A DNA stretch of 64,000 bases, from assembly GCF_016427605.1 (NCBI RefSeq), contig NZ_JAELXQ010000001.1, positions 124,001-188,000 on the forward strand, in the 5' to 3' direction. The DNA comes from Ochrobactrum sp. Q0168 (GTDB lineage Bacteria > Pseudomonadota > Alphaproteobacteria > Rhizobiales > Rhizobiaceae). Positions 46,255 through 55,276 of the stretch are shown one piece after another. The notes under the pieces were generated by a model. It made no database searches. It had not been told where the DNA came from and worked only from the letters and a program-made list of their open reading frames with translations. Numbering within the stretch: the first letter of the stretch is position 1; each line of letters opens with the position of its first letter. A program made the position numbers and the translations under genes.

Positions 46255-47574
46255 ATGAGTGATGCATTGCGGATCGGCGTTGCGGGCCTTGGCACCGTTG
46301 GCGCTTCAGTGTTGCGTATCCTGCGTGACAAGTCCGAAATGCTCACGCGCCAATGCGGTAAGCCGGTGACTATTACCGCCGTCAGCGCCCGTGATCGCTC
46401 GCGTGACCGTGGCGTTGACCTGAACGGCATCGACTGGTTCGACGATCCGGTCGAGCTGGCGAAGTCGGCTGATATCGACGTCTATGTTGAGCTTATCGGC
46501 GGTGATGATGGTCCTGCCAAAGCTTCCGTTGAGGCGGCTTTGCGCGCCGGTCGTCATGTCGTGACCGCCAACAAGGCGCTTCTTGCGCGCCACGGCGTTG
46601 CCTTGGCGAAGATCGCCGAAGATAAGGGCGTTCTGCTCAACTTCGAAGCGGCGGTTGCCGGTGGCATTCCGGTCATCAAGGCGATGCGCGAGTCGCTGAC
46701 CGGCAATACGGTTTCGCGCCTTTATGGCATCATGAACGGCACCTGCAACTACATCCTGACCCGGATGTGGGAAGAGGGCATTTCGTTCGAAGAATGCCTG
46801 AAGGATGCGCAGCGCCTCGGCTATGCCGAAGCCGATCCGACATTCGATATTGAAGGCAACGATACGGCGCACAAGCTTGCGCTGCTGACCAGCCTTGCCT
46901 TTGGCACGCAGATTGCCGCCGACGATATCTATTTGGAAGGCATCAGCAATATTTCGCTGGCCGATATTCGCGCCGCCGATGAGCTGGGCTACCGCATCAA
47001 GCTTCTGGGCGTGGCGCAGAAGACCGATACCGGCATTGAACAGCGCGTGCATCCGACCATGGTTCCAACCTCGTCGGTCATTGCGCAGGTGCATGGTGTC
47101 ACCAACGCGGTTGCCATTGAAACCGATCTGCTGGGCGAGCTGCTGCTGTCTGGACCCGGCGCTGGCGGCAATGCGACGGCGTCTGCCGTCATCGGTGACA
47201 TTGCCGATATTGCCAAGAGCCGTCCGGGCTTCCAGCACGGCCCTGTATTCGGCACGCCTGCCAAGGCCTTGCAGCCTTATAAGCGCGCCAAGATGCGCAA
47301 GCACGCGGGCGGCTATTTTATCCGTCTGACGGTTCTCGACCGCATCGGCGCTTTCGCTGGTATCGCCAAGCGCATGGCCGAAAACGACATCTCGCTTGAG
47401 TCGATCGTGCAGCGCCCGCCCATGGGCGACACGCAGCAGGAAGGCATCAAGACTGTCATCCTCGTCACGCATGAGACGACGGAAGCAGCTGTCAAGAAAG
47501 CGCTGGAAGCGATCCTCAAGGATGACCATCTGGTGGATAAGCCGCAGATGATACGTATCGAGCGCGCAGGCTAA
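46255..47574 (+). CDS. hom: Homoserine dehydrogenase
   Basis: This enzyme reduces aspartate semialdehyde to homoserine on the way to threonine and methionine. The 439-residue protein has an N-terminal Rossmann GVAGLGTVGASV (about residues 7-18), TANKALLARHG, the catalytic-domain GIMNGTCNYIL, DPTFDIEGNDTAHKL, and a C-terminal ACT regulatory domain (about 355-430). The ACT domain implies feedback inhibition, usually by threonine. Confidence 0.96.
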   Translation: MSDALRIGVAGLGTVGASVLRILRDKSEMLTRQCGKPVTITAVSARDRSRDRGVDLNGIDWFDDPVELAKSADIDVYVELIGGDDGPAKASVEAALRAGRHVVTANKALLARHGVALAKIAEDKGVLLNFEAAVAGGIPVIKAMRESLTGNTVSRLYGIMNGTCNYILTRMWEEGISFEECLKDAQRLGYAEADPTFDIEGNDTAHKLALLTSLAFGTQIAADDIYLEGISNISLADIRAADELGYRIKLLGVAQKTDTGIEQRVHPTMVPTSSVIAQVHGVTNAVAIETDLLGELLLSGPGAGGNATASAVIGDIADIAKSRPGFQHGPVFGTPAKALQPYKRAKMRKHAGGYFIRLTVLDRIGAFAGIAKRMAENDISLESIVQRPPMGDTQQEGIKTVILVTHETTEAAVKKALEAILKDDHLVDKPQMIRIERAG

Positions 47575-47594
47575 TTCGAGTGTCGTGCTGTGCG

Positions 47595-47620
47595 ATCCGC
47601 CATGATTATTCGTGGCGGAT
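47595..47620. terminator. Stem-loop after hom
   Basis: ATCCGCCA (47595-47602) and TGGCGGAT (47613-47620) form a perfect 8-bp stem just past the hom stop. No strong T-run follows. The rest of 47621-47841 is the glpX leader. Confidence 0.5.
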
Positions 47621-47841
47621 TGCACCATGATGTTGCGCAGGCCAGTTCACGCCCGGCCATGACATGCAACGAAGCGTGTAGTCCTTAAATCGATTAAGCA
47701 TTTGAGCGCACATAGTTTTTAGCTTTCGGGCTCTTGCAGGGCACCGGGGACTTTGACAAAAGGTTCGCATAGTGCCGCTATAAACGCGGCAAGGCGCCCC
47801 TTGTGGCGCATCAACGCAATTCGAATTCAGGACTTGTTCAA

Positions 47842-48828
47842 ATGGCCAACACCGCAGAGCAGCACCCCCACGGACTGGATCGCATTCTCACACTGGAACT
47901 GGTCCGTGTAGCCGAACGCGCAGCAGTGGCAGCAGCGCGGCTGCGAGGCCGGGGCGATGAAATGGCTGCCGATCAGGCCGCCGTTGACGCCATGCGTCAG
48001 GAACTGAACCGTCTGCCGATTTCCGGCACTGTGGTGATCGGCGAAGGCGAGCGCGACGAAGCGCCGATGCTCTATATCGGTGAAGAAGTCGGCACCAAGC
48101 AGGGACCGGATGTCGATATCGCGCTCGATCCGCTGGAAGGCACCACGATCTGCGCCAAGAACCTGCCGAACTCGCTGGCGGTCATCGCCATCGCCGAGAA
48201 GGGCAATCTGCTTTATGCGCCCGACGTCTACATGGAGAAGATCGCCGTTGGCCCGGGCTATCCAAAGGGTGTTGTCGATCTCGACGCCAGCGCGACGGAA
48301 AATATCAATGCCATCGCCAAGGCGAAAGGTGTGAAGCCGCATGAAATCACGGCTTGCATCATGGACCGCCCGCGTCACGCGCGCCTGATCGAAGAAGTGC
48401 GCGCGACGGGCGCTGCAATCCGCCTTATCGGCGACGGCGACGTTGCAGGCGTGATGCACACGACCAACCCGGATGAAACAGGCATCGACATCTATATCGG
48501 CATCGGCGGCGCACCGGAAGGCGTGCTGGCTGCAGCAGCTCTGCGCTGCATAGGCGGTCAGATGCAGGGCCGTCTCCAGCTGAACACGGACGAGAAAGTC
48601 GCCCGCGCGCTCAAGATGGGCATTACGGATCCGAAGAAGGTCTACACGATGGAAGAAATGGCCAAGGGCGACGTGCTCTTTGCAGCTACCGGCGTGACGG
48701 ATGGCAACATGCTTTCCGGCGTGAAGTTTGCGCGCGATTACATCCAGACGCATACGATCGTGATGCGCTCCAGCTCGCAGACCGTGCGCGAGATCAAGGC
48801 TCGTCATCAGGACCTGTCGAAGTTCTAG
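47842..48828 (+). CDS. glpX: Class II fructose-1,6-bisphosphatase
   Basis: GlpX removes the 1-phosphate of fructose 1,6-bisphosphate in gluconeogenesis. The 328-residue protein has the lithium-sensitive phosphatase motifs VVIGEGERDEAPML and the metal-binding DPLEGTT, and the GIGGAPEGVLAAAAL stretch. AGGA precedes the ATG at 47842, which is preferred over an upstream ATG at 47803 without a site. Confidence 0.95.
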   Translation: MANTAEQHPHGLDRILTLELVRVAERAAVAAARLRGRGDEMAADQAAVDAMRQELNRLPISGTVVIGEGERDEAPMLYIGEEVGTKQGPDVDIALDPLEGTTICAKNLPNSLAVIAIAEKGNLLYAPDVYMEKIAVGPGYPKGVVDLDASATENINAIAKAKGVKPHEITACIMDRPRHARLIEEVRATGAAIRLIGDGDVAGVMHTTNPDETGIDIYIGIGGAPEGVLAAAALRCIGGQMQGRLQLNTDEKVARALKMGITDPKKVYTMEEMAKGDVLFAATGVTDGNMLSGVKFARDYIQTHTIVMRSSSQTVREIKARHQDLSKF

Positions 48829-48862
48829 TTTTTTGCGTCATGATTGACGACGAAGCAAATAG

Positions 48863-48891
48863 ATCCCGGAGAGCCCCGCGCTTTCCGGGAT
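48863..48891 (+). terminator. Intrinsic terminator after glpX
   Basis: ATCCCGGA (48863-48870) pairs with TCCGGGAT (48884-48891) and TTCTGTTT follows. Confidence 0.75.
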
Positions 48892-48989
48892 TTCTGTTTA
48901 TGGAGCCTTGCGCAGATGCTTTGGCCAAAGATTTGTCATTTTGATCGCGACTGTGTTCAATCACCTATCGATTTAGAAATGGAGCGGGC

Positions 48990-50063
48990 ATGACTGAAAC
49001 GCCGAACAAGCTACGGATCGCGGTCCTCTTTGGCGGGCGTTCCGCCGAGCATGAGGTATCGGTTCTTTCCGCAACGAATGTCATGAACGCATTGGACCCG
49101 GCCAAATATGAAGCCATCCCGATCTATGTCACCCCTGAGGGTCAATGGCTGCTGACGAGCTTTGCAGGCGGCAAGCTGGAACGGCCCGACCATGGCACTG
49201 AAGTTTCATTGCTACCGGGCGGCAAGGGGCGCGCCGTTGCGCTGCCCGAAAACGGTTTGCCTTATGAGCTGGCGCGGATCGATATCGTCTTTCCGGTCTT
49301 GCACGGACTTCACGGCGAAGATGGCAGTGTACAGGGGTTGGCCGAAGTGGCACGTGTGCCGATGGCGGGTTGCGGTATTTGCGGTTCAGCCAATGCGCTC
49401 GACAAGGATATTGCGAAGCGCCTGCTGATGGAAGCTGGCATTCCCGTTGCGCGCGCCATGACGATCACGCGCGAAACGGCTCCATCCTTCGAGACGCTGA
49501 CGGAGGCGCTTGGCCTGCCGGTCTTCATCAAGCCCGCCCGTCAGGGTTCGTCCGTTGGTGTCAGCAAAGTTCAAACGGAAGCCGATTATCAAAAAGCGCT
49601 TGCGGAAGGCTTCCGGCACGATGCCAAGCTTCTGGCGGAAGAGTTCATTCAGGGTCGCGAGATTGAATGTGCGGTGCTGGAGGACGAGAATCACGGCCTG
49701 TTTGTGTCGAGAACCGGAGAGATCGTTCCGGCAGAAAGCCATGGCTTTTATAGCTATGACGCCAAATATATCGATGAGGACGGCGCGGCGCTGAAAGTCC
49801 CGGCAGATTTGCCGGTGCAAATCGAGACAGAAATTCTGGCGCTGGCAGCGCGGGCGTTTCGGGCGCTCGGTTGTGACAGCATGGCGCGTGTCGATTTTTT
49901 CGTCACGCCGGATATGCGGTATCTCATCAACGAGCTGAATACCATTCCCGGCTTCACGAATATCAGCATGTATTCAAAAGTCATGGCGGTCAGTGGCGTC
50001 AGCTATCCCGAAGTCATCGACCGGCTGGTGGCCCACGGGCTGGCTCGGGCAGCGCGTGACTGA
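48990..50063 (+). CDS. ddl: D-alanine--D-alanine ligase
   Basis: Ddl makes the D-Ala-D-Ala end of peptidoglycan precursors in the cytoplasm. The 357-residue length fits the DdlA-type. The ATP-grasp hallmarks are LFGGRSAEHEVS, VFPVLHGLHGEDG, FIKPARQGSSVGV, SYDAKYID and the metal ligands in LNTIPGFT. GGAG precedes the ATG. Members of this group often have a second ddl near ftsQ, which would be outside this window. Confidence 0.96.
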   Translation: MTETPNKLRIAVLFGGRSAEHEVSVLSATNVMNALDPAKYEAIPIYVTPEGQWLLTSFAGGKLERPDHGTEVSLLPGGKGRAVALPENGLPYELARIDIVFPVLHGLHGEDGSVQGLAEVARVPMAGCGICGSANALDKDIAKRLLMEAGIPVARAMTITRETAPSFETLTEALGLPVFIKPARQGSSVGVSKVQTEADYQKALAEGFRHDAKLLAEEFIQGREIECAVLEDENHGLFVSRTGEIVPAESHGFYSYDAKYIDEDGAALKVPADLPVQIETEILALAARAFRALGCDSMARVDFFVTPDMRYLINELNTIPGFTNISMYSKVMAVSGVSYPEVIDRLVAHGLARAARD

Positions 50064-50072
50064 TAAATTGCG

Positions 50073-50099
50073 GGCGGCATTGCAAAGATGCCGCCTTTT
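50073..50099 (+). terminator. Intrinsic terminator after ddl
   Basis: GGCGGCAT (50073-50080) pairs with ATGCCGCC (50088-50095) and is followed by TTTTG, 10 nt past the stop. Confidence 0.8.
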
Positions 50100-50115
50100 G
50101 TGTCTTTAAGAACTT

Positions 50116-51900
50116 ATGACGACAGATCGCCTTTTCCTTGGAATAAAACAATCTGCAACCGGCCAGAAATGGGTGGATCGGCTGGGCCTGCGCGAAGCGA
50201 ACACAGCGCTTGCCATCGCCCAGCATCACGGCATTTCCGATCTGGTGGCGCGGGTTTTGGCAGGGCGGGGCGTAACGGTCGAAGGCGCGCCGGAATTCGT
50301 TGATCCGACACTGCGCAATCTCATGCCCGACCCATCGACGCTGACCGATATGGAAAAGGCGGCAGGCCGTATTGCGGACGCCATTGAGCGCCGCGAGACG
50401 GTGGCGATCTTTGGCGATTATGACGTGGACGGTGCATGTTCTTCGGCGCTGATGGCGCGTTTTCTGAAACATTACGGCATCCAACATTCGATCTATATTC
50501 CCGACCGCATATTTGAAGGTTACGGCCCAAATCCCGATGCCATGCGCGAGCTGGTTTCCAAGGGCGCGAGCCTGATCGTCACCGTTGACTGCGGTACAAA
50601 CAGCGCGCCCTCCATCACGGCTGCCAAACAGGCTGGAGCAGATGTTGTCGTGCTCGATCACCATCAGGTGGGCGGTGATTTGCCGGAAGACGCGGTGGCT
50701 ATCGTCAACCCGAACCGCGAAGACGATATTTCGCAACAAGGCCATCTTTGCGCTGCGGGCGTCGTGTTTCTGACGCTGGTGCAGGTCACCAGGATATTGC
50801 GCGACCGGGGCAAGGGCGCAGCGCCGGACCTGCTGTCGCTGCTTGATCTGGTCGCGTTGGCGACCGTCTGCGATGTGGTGCCGCTTCAAGGCGTCAATCG
50901 CGCCTTCGTCGTCAAGGGTTTGCTGGTTGCGCGCGCGCAGAGCAATGCCGGTCTGGCAGCGCTTGCGCGGGTGTCGCGTATTGGCGAACCGATCAATGTC
51001 TTCCATCTTGGCTATCTCATCGGTCCGCGCATCAATGCGGGCGGTCGTATCGGCGATGCCGGATTAGGTGCGCGGCTCTTGACGCTCGACGATCCTTCGA
51101 TGGCGGACCGCATCGCCGTCGAACTCGACCGGCTCAATCAGGAACGACAGGCGATGGAAGCGGAAATGCTTCTGGAAGCGGAAGCGGAAGCATCGCTCGA
51201 GATTTCAGGCGGCGCGGGCGCCTCTGTCATCGTGACGGCCAGCGAACGCTGGCATCCCGGCATCGTTGGCCTGCTGGCTTCGCGCTTAAAGGAAAAGGCG
51301 CGGCGACCAGCCTTCGCCATTGCCTTCAATGCCAATGGCGTAGGCTCCGGCTCGGGTCGCTCGATCAGCGGTCTGGACCTCGGAAAGCTGGTGCGCGGTG
51401 CGATGGAGCGCGGGCTGCTGGTCAAGGGCGGAGGCCACGCCATGGCGGCCGGTATCACCATTGAACGCGCCAAGCTCGGCGCGCTCCGAGCCTATCTGGA
51501 AGACGAATCCGCCCATATCGTCGCGCGTCTTCGCGAAAACCAGAGCCTTTCCATCGATGGCGCGCTGGCCGCATCGGGCGCAACGGTTTCGCTATATGAA
51601 GCCTTGCAGAAGGCTGGACCCTACGGTTCCGCCCATCCGCAGCCGACACTGGCTTTGCCGCATCATGTGCTGGCCGATGTGCGCAGCGTCGGTCGCGACC
51701 ATGTGCGGGTTGTCTTGCGCGGCGCGGACGGCAAGCGGGTCAATGGCATCGCATTTCGTGTGGCTGAAGGCGATCTCGGGCGCTTCCTGTTCAACAATAT
51801 CGGGCAGAGCGTCCATGTGGTCGGCAACCTGTCGCTCAATCATTGGAACGGCTCCGTTTCGCCCCAGATCCAGATCCTGGACGCCGCAAAGCCGGTTTGA
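50116..51900 (+). CDS. recJ: Single-stranded-DNA-specific exonuclease RecJ
   Basis: RecJ degrades single-stranded DNA 5' to 3' in recombination and mismatch repair. The 594-residue protein has the DHH-superfamily motifs GDYDVDG (residues 100-106), VDCGTNS, LDHH (DHH at 181-183), the DHHA1 segment with GSGRSISGLD and KGGGHAMAAG, and a C-terminal OB-like part. The start at 50116 follows the ddl terminator closely and has only a weak ribosome site. Confidence 0.95.
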   Translation: MTTDRLFLGIKQSATGQKWVDRLGLREANTALAIAQHHGISDLVARVLAGRGVTVEGAPEFVDPTLRNLMPDPSTLTDMEKAAGRIADAIERRETVAIFGDYDVDGACSSALMARFLKHYGIQHSIYIPDRIFEGYGPNPDAMRELVSKGASLIVTVDCGTNSAPSITAAKQAGADVVVLDHHQVGGDLPEDAVAIVNPNREDDISQQGHLCAAGVVFLTLVQVTRILRDRGKGAAPDLLSLLDLVALATVCDVVPLQGVNRAFVVKGLLVARAQSNAGLAALARVSRIGEPINVFHLGYLIGPRINAGGRIGDAGLGARLLTLDDPSMADRIAVELDRLNQERQAMEAEMLLEAEAEASLEISGGAGASVIVTASERWHPGIVGLLASRLKEKARRPAFAIAFNANGVGSGSGRSISGLDLGKLVRGAMERGLLVKGGGHAMAAGITIERAKLGALRAYLEDESAHIVARLRENQSLSIDGALAASGATVSLYEALQKAGPYGSAHPQPTLALPHHVLADVRSVGRDHVRVVLRGADGKRVNGIAFRVAEGDLGRFLFNNIGQSVHVVGNLSLNHWNGSVSPQIQILDAAKPV

Positions 51901-52005
51901 AATTTCTCGATTTTTTTGAGTTCACGCCCTTGTGAAGAACGGGGGGCAATTCCCATATGTGCAATGATTTAAACATTCACACATGTCTCTAAATGGGAGT
52001 AAACA

Positions 52006-53046
52006 ATGCCGGGTTTCGGAAACCGCCTGACAAAACTGACCGCTGCGATGGTCCTGGGCCTGATCGCCTCATTCGCCGCTGTCGATTTCGCCGAGGCTCG
52101 CCGTGCAGGCGGAGGCGGTTTTGGCAGCCGTGGCGCGCGTACCTATCAGGCGCCTGCGCCGACGCGTACCGCACCGAATAATGCAGCACCGATCGAACGT
52201 TCGATGACGCCGAATACCGGCGCAACGCAGACGACCCGGCCTGCCGCCGCTGGCGCGCAGAACGCGGCTCCGGCGCGTGCGGGCGGCATGTTCGGCAATT
52301 TCGGTCGCTCCATGCTGGGCGGTCTGCTGGTTGGCGGTCTGATCGGCATGATGCTCGGTAATGGCCTCGGTGGTCTCGCCGGTATGTTCGGCCTTCTATT
52401 GCAGGTAGCCGTGATCGCGCTGATCGCAATGTTCGTTATGCGCATGTTTGCCAATCGCCGTCAGGACGCAACTGCTGCGGCTGGCGCTGGCAATGCCAAC
52501 GCGCAGCCTTTCGGTGCAGCCAAGAGCGCCGCGCCGCAGCAGGCTGGCGGTTTTGGCGGTCGCACGCCTTCGGTCAATCCATTCGGCGCGGGCGCCAAGC
52601 AGGCTGAAGAGCCGGTTGCTCAGGCGGTCGAAGACGAGCCGATGGATGTTGGACAGGAAGAGCTTGATCGTTTCGAGCAGATGCTTTCGGAAGTCCAGAG
52701 CGCCTATGGCCGCGAGGATTACGCAGCGCTGCGCAAGCTGACCACGCCGGAAGCCATGTCCTATCTGGCAGAAGAACTGGGCGAAATCGCTTCCAGCGGC
52801 ATGCGCAACGAAGTGAAGGACGTGAAGCTGCTTCAGGGCGATGTTTCGGAAGCCTGGCGTGAAGGCAATGTCGATTATGCGACCGTGGCGATCCGCTACT
52901 CTGCAATCGACGTCATGCTTGACCGCAATACCGGCGCGGTTGTCGAAGGCAACGCGAACGAGCCGGTCGAAAGCACCGAAATCTGGACCTTTACCCGTGT
53001 CGATGGCGGCGAGTGGCTGCTCGCAGCCATTCAGGGAACGGAATAA
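52006..53046 (+). CDS. Tim44-like domain membrane protein
   Basis: A 346-residue protein with an N-terminal signal-like helix (about residues 10-30) and a long glycine/alanine/proline-rich linker. A strongly hydrophobic, glycine-rich segment (about 100-145) follows, and then a C-terminal Tim44-like domain (about 220-346) of the family shared with the mitochondrial import protein. GGAG lies 7-8 nt before the ATG. Its bacterial function is not established; a role in membrane organisation or export is often suggested. Confidence 0.85.
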   Translation: MPGFGNRLTKLTAAMVLGLIASFAAVDFAEARRAGGGGFGSRGARTYQAPAPTRTAPNNAAPIERSMTPNTGATQTTRPAAAGAQNAAPARAGGMFGNFGRSMLGGLLVGGLIGMMLGNGLGGLAGMFGLLLQVAVIALIAMFVMRMFANRRQDATAAAGAGNANAQPFGAAKSAAPQQAGGFGGRTPSVNPFGAGAKQAEEPVAQAVEDEPMDVGQEELDRFEQMLSEVQSAYGREDYAALRKLTTPEAMSYLAEELGEIASSGMRNEVKDVKLLQGDVSEAWREGNVDYATVAIRYSAIDVMLDRNTGAVVEGNANEPVESTEIWTFTRVDGGEWLLAAIQGTE

Positions 53047-53060
53047 GCGTTCTAATCAAG

Positions 53061-53090
53061 AAAAAGCCCGGTCGCGAGACCGGGCTTTTT
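53061..53090 (+). terminator. Strong intrinsic terminator
   Basis: AAAAAGCCCGGTC (53061-53073) pairs with GACCGGGCTTTTT (53078-53090) around GCGA. It also suits the opposite strand. Confidence 0.93.
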
Positions 53091-53097
53091 GCGTTTA

Positions 53098-53142
53098 AGC
53101 ATTTCCAGCGAAAGCGCGAAGCGGTTTCGCGCGGGATAATGC
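53098..53142. repeat. Palindromic repeat family A, copy 1
   Basis: AGCATTTCCAGCGAAAGCGC and the following AAGCGGTTTCGCG form a stem (CGAAA/TTTCG). The same layout appears at 60498 and 60558 with AAAA/TTTT in the stem. The paired changes (A-T to G-C) keep the hairpin, which suggests the structure is conserved. Confidence 0.8.
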
Positions 53143-53156
53143 AGGACAACAGAATA

Positions 53157-53597
53157 TTACCAGCTGCCGATATTCTCGGCGGAAGCCCATGGCTCCTGCG
53201 GCGCGAGGCGCTCGCCCTTCTGGATGAGTTCGATGGAAATGCCATCTGGCGACTTGATGAAAGCCATGTGGCCATCGCGCGGCGGGCGGTTGATGGTGAT
53301 ACCGGCATCCTGCAGCTTCTGGCAGGTGGCGTAGATATCGTCCACTTCATAAGCGAGATGACCGAAATTGCGCCCGCCCGTATAGCCTTCCTGATCCCAG
53401 TTATAGGTCAGCTCGATTGTCGGTGCGCGCTCAGCCTTGGCGCGCTCCGCATCCCCGGGAGCGGCAAGAAAGATCAGCGTGTAGCGCCCTTTTTCGTTTT
53501 CGATGCGGCGGGTTTCTTCAAGGCCGAATTTATTCACGTAGAAATCGAGGGATTCGTCGATGTCGCGGATTCGAACCATCGTGTGCAGATAGCGCAT
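53157..53597 (-). CDS. gloA: Lactoylglutathione lyase (glyoxalase I)
   Basis: GloA converts the methylglyoxal-glutathione adduct to S-lactoylglutathione. The 146-residue protein has the metal ligands H5, E62, H80 and E123 in the expected spacing and the sequence GHLAYEVDD. CAAGGAG precedes the ATG at 53597. The frame running up to 53807 is an unsupported extension through a repeat. Confidence 0.95.
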   Translation of the reverse strand: MRYLHTMVRIRDIDESLDFYVNKFGLEETRRIENEKGRYTLIFLAAPGDAERAKAERAPTIELTYNWDQEGYTGGRNFGHLAYEVDDIYATCQKLQDAGITINRPPRDGHMAFIKSPDGISIELIQKGERLAPQEPWASAENIGSW

Positions 53598-53610
53598 TTT
53601 ATTCTCCTTG

Positions 53611-53642
53611 AAGCATTTCCAGCATGGGCCGAAGCGTTTGGC
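53611..53642. repeat. Diverged family A repeat
   Basis: AAGCATTTCCAGCATGGGCC followed by GAAGCGTTTGGCC keeps the family outline, but the left stem is changed. It overlaps the leader of gloA. Confidence 0.55.
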
Positions 53643-53871
53643 CTCGCGAAAGGATATAGCAAATAGCGGGCGCTTTTCCATGTCGCACTTTTTGTTTTGC
53701 ATTTTTCCGACACGCGCAGGCACACGCCAACACGTTAAAAAACATTGAATGGGGAATTGTCCTCGGACGGCATTGCCATATGTCCCGAAATGAAGCCGGA
53801 AACACAAAGTCTGTGATGATCGTGGGGGAGAACAAAAGTTTAGGCTTGCCGCCTCCGGTTAAGGAAGTGTT

Positions 53872-53888
53872 ATTCTTTGATCAAGAAT
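53872..53888. promoter_or_regulatory. Palindrome upstream of the cold-shock gene
   Basis: Six-base arms ATTCTT and AAGAAT flank TGATC. The location between a possible promoter and the ribosome site suggests an operator, but no regulator can be named. Confidence 0.35.
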
Positions 53889-53930
53889 CAGCTTTGAATC
53901 GCAACGGAAGAATAGAGGAGGGGCGAACGC

Positions 53931-54512
53931 ATGGCGGACAAGTCTGTGTCGAATGACCAGTTTCACAGCCAGCACGCCTCGGAAGAGCTGGGCGATATCA
54001 TTGAAATATCGGGCCACATTAAGTGGTTCGACGTGGCCAAGGGCTACGGTTTCATTGTGCCGGATCAGCCGGGCCTGAACGATATCCTGCTTCATGTGAC
54101 GTCGCTTCGCCGCGATGGCTTTCAGACGGCGCTGGAAGGCGCACGTATCGTCTGTGAAGTTCGCCAGGGCGAGCGCGGTATGCAATGTTTCCGCGTTCTT
54201 TCGATGGACACATCCACTGCCGTTCATCCAGCGCAGATGCCGCCGCAACGCACCCATGTGACGGTTACCCCGTCGAGCGGTCTCGAGCGCGTCATCGTCA
54301 AGTGGTTCAACCGGACCAAGGGGTTCGGCTTTCTCACCCGCGGTGAGGGCACCGAGGATATTTTCATTCATATGGAAACGCTGCGCCGTTTCGGCATGAT
54401 GGAATTGCGTCCCGGTCAGGTCGTGCTCATTCGCTTCGGCACGGGCGACAAAGGTCTGATGGCTGCTGAAATTCATCCGGATATCGGCACGGCGATCCCG
54501 GTTTCGCACTGA
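53931..54512 (+). CDS. Double cold-shock-domain protein
   Basis: A 193-residue protein with two cold-shock domains. The first (about residues 27-92) has KWFDVAKGYGFIV as its RNP1 region, and the second (about 118-185) has KWFNRTKGFGFLT. They are joined by a 25-residue proline-containing linker, and a 25-residue acidic lead precedes the first. Each domain is an OB fold that binds single-stranded RNA or DNA; tandem forms are common in Rhizobiales. GGAGGGGCG precedes the ATG. Confidence 0.92.
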   Translation: MADKSVSNDQFHSQHASEELGDIIEISGHIKWFDVAKGYGFIVPDQPGLNDILLHVTSLRRDGFQTALEGARIVCEVRQGERGMQCFRVLSMDTSTAVHPAQMPPQRTHVTVTPSSGLERVIVKWFNRTKGFGFLTRGEGTEDIFIHMETLRRFGMMELRPGQVVLIRFGTGDKGLMAAEIHPDIGTAIPVSH

Positions 54513-54647
54513 TTTTCCCATCAAATTGAACAGTCTGTGACGATCGTAGTCAAAAGGCGGTGAGGGGCGGGCCTTCATCTCTTGTACCCATTATGGCGGG
54601 TTGATAATCTCCCGGCCCGGATTACAGGGTTTTGGCGTGGGTTGAGT

Positions 54648-55127
54648 ATGGCTCGATTATTTTTTGTTATCGCATTTTTATTTGCAGCTTTTGGCGCGCA
54701 GGCGCAGGAAAAGCAGCCGATGCGGCTGCCGGTGGATGCCGCGCCGCTGACTTTTATTACAGCCAAGGGCAATAAACTTCCCTTCGCGCTCGAAGTGGCT
54801 GATTCCGACGATGCGCGGGTGCGCGGGCTGATGTGGCGCACCGATTTTCCTAAAGACCGCGCAATGATCTTTGTCTTCGGTGAGATGCGCCGCGTGATGA
54901 TGTGGATGCAGAACACGCCGCTTCCGCTGGACATGGTTTTCCTTGACGACAAGGGCCGCGTCACCGCAATTCATGAAAATGCGGTGCCCTATTCGGAGGA
55001 TATCATTTCATCCGAGGTTCCGGCAGCCTTCGTGGTCGAGCTTCTGGCCGGTACGGTAAAGCGCACCGGCATCAAGAAGGGCGACAGGGCCGTCCATCGC
55101 GTGATATGCGGCGAGTGTCGCGCCTAA
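54648..55127 (+). CDS. DUF192 family exported protein
   Basis: A 159-residue protein with a signal peptide (likely cleavage after AQA, about residue 19) and a DUF192 domain. Family motifs are RVRGLMWRTDFPKD, MWMQNTPLPLDMVFLD and the C-terminal VVELLAGTVKRTGIKKGD (each cited in part). Function unknown. The ATG at 54648 gives a proper signal peptide; the frame open to 54582 does not. The stop overlaps the first arm of a mosaic repeat. Confidence 0.88.
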   Translation: MARLFFVIAFLFAAFGAQAQEKQPMRLPVDAAPLTFITAKGNKLPFALEVADSDDARVRGLMWRTDFPKDRAMIFVFGEMRRVMMWMQNTPLPLDMVFLDDKGRVTAIHENAVPYSEDIISSEVPAAFVVELLAGTVKRTGIKKGDRAVHRVICGECRA

Positions 55128-55228
55128 AGTGCGCCGCGTTCAATCATATTCACGCGACACACTTTAAGCTTTTGTTTTTACGCATGTCTTTATCCCGAAA
55201 CCGGTTCCCAGTTTCGGGAGACATGCTT
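55126..55228. repeat. Two-module palindromic mosaic element
   Basis: Module 1 has AAAGTG (55126-55131) and GCGT (55136-55139) paired with ACGC (55152-55155) and CACTTT (55160-55165). Module 2 has GCATGT and CCCGAAAC (55182-55201) paired with GTTTCGGG (55211-55218) and ACATGC (55221-55226). The two-palindrome layout resembles intergenic mosaic elements known from Rhizobium-group genomes. Confidence 0.75.
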
Positions 55229-55276
55229 TAAGATCGCGCCGGACACCGCCGACGGAACAATCAAAGGAATGAACAG

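Larger units (their letters stand above)
53598..53930. other. Divergent spacer with repeat relic and palindrome
   Basis: This gene-free stretch separates gloA from the cold-shock gene. A diverged copy of repeat family A lies at 53611-53642, immediately beside the gloA ribosome site. ATTCTT-TGATC-AAGAAT (53872-53888) is a palindrome about 43 nt before the cold-shock start. A possible weak promoter TTGCCG-18-TTATTC overlaps it. Confidence 0.45.

Noticed and set aside
44859..47628. Long minus-strand frames opposite alaC and hom
   Set aside because: Both real genes carry catalytic motifs on the plus strand; the antisense translations are rich in His/Arg and lack any domain.
47827..48807. Minus-strand frame of 326 codons opposite glpX
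   Set aside because: Antisense shadow of a clear class II fructose-bisphosphatase.
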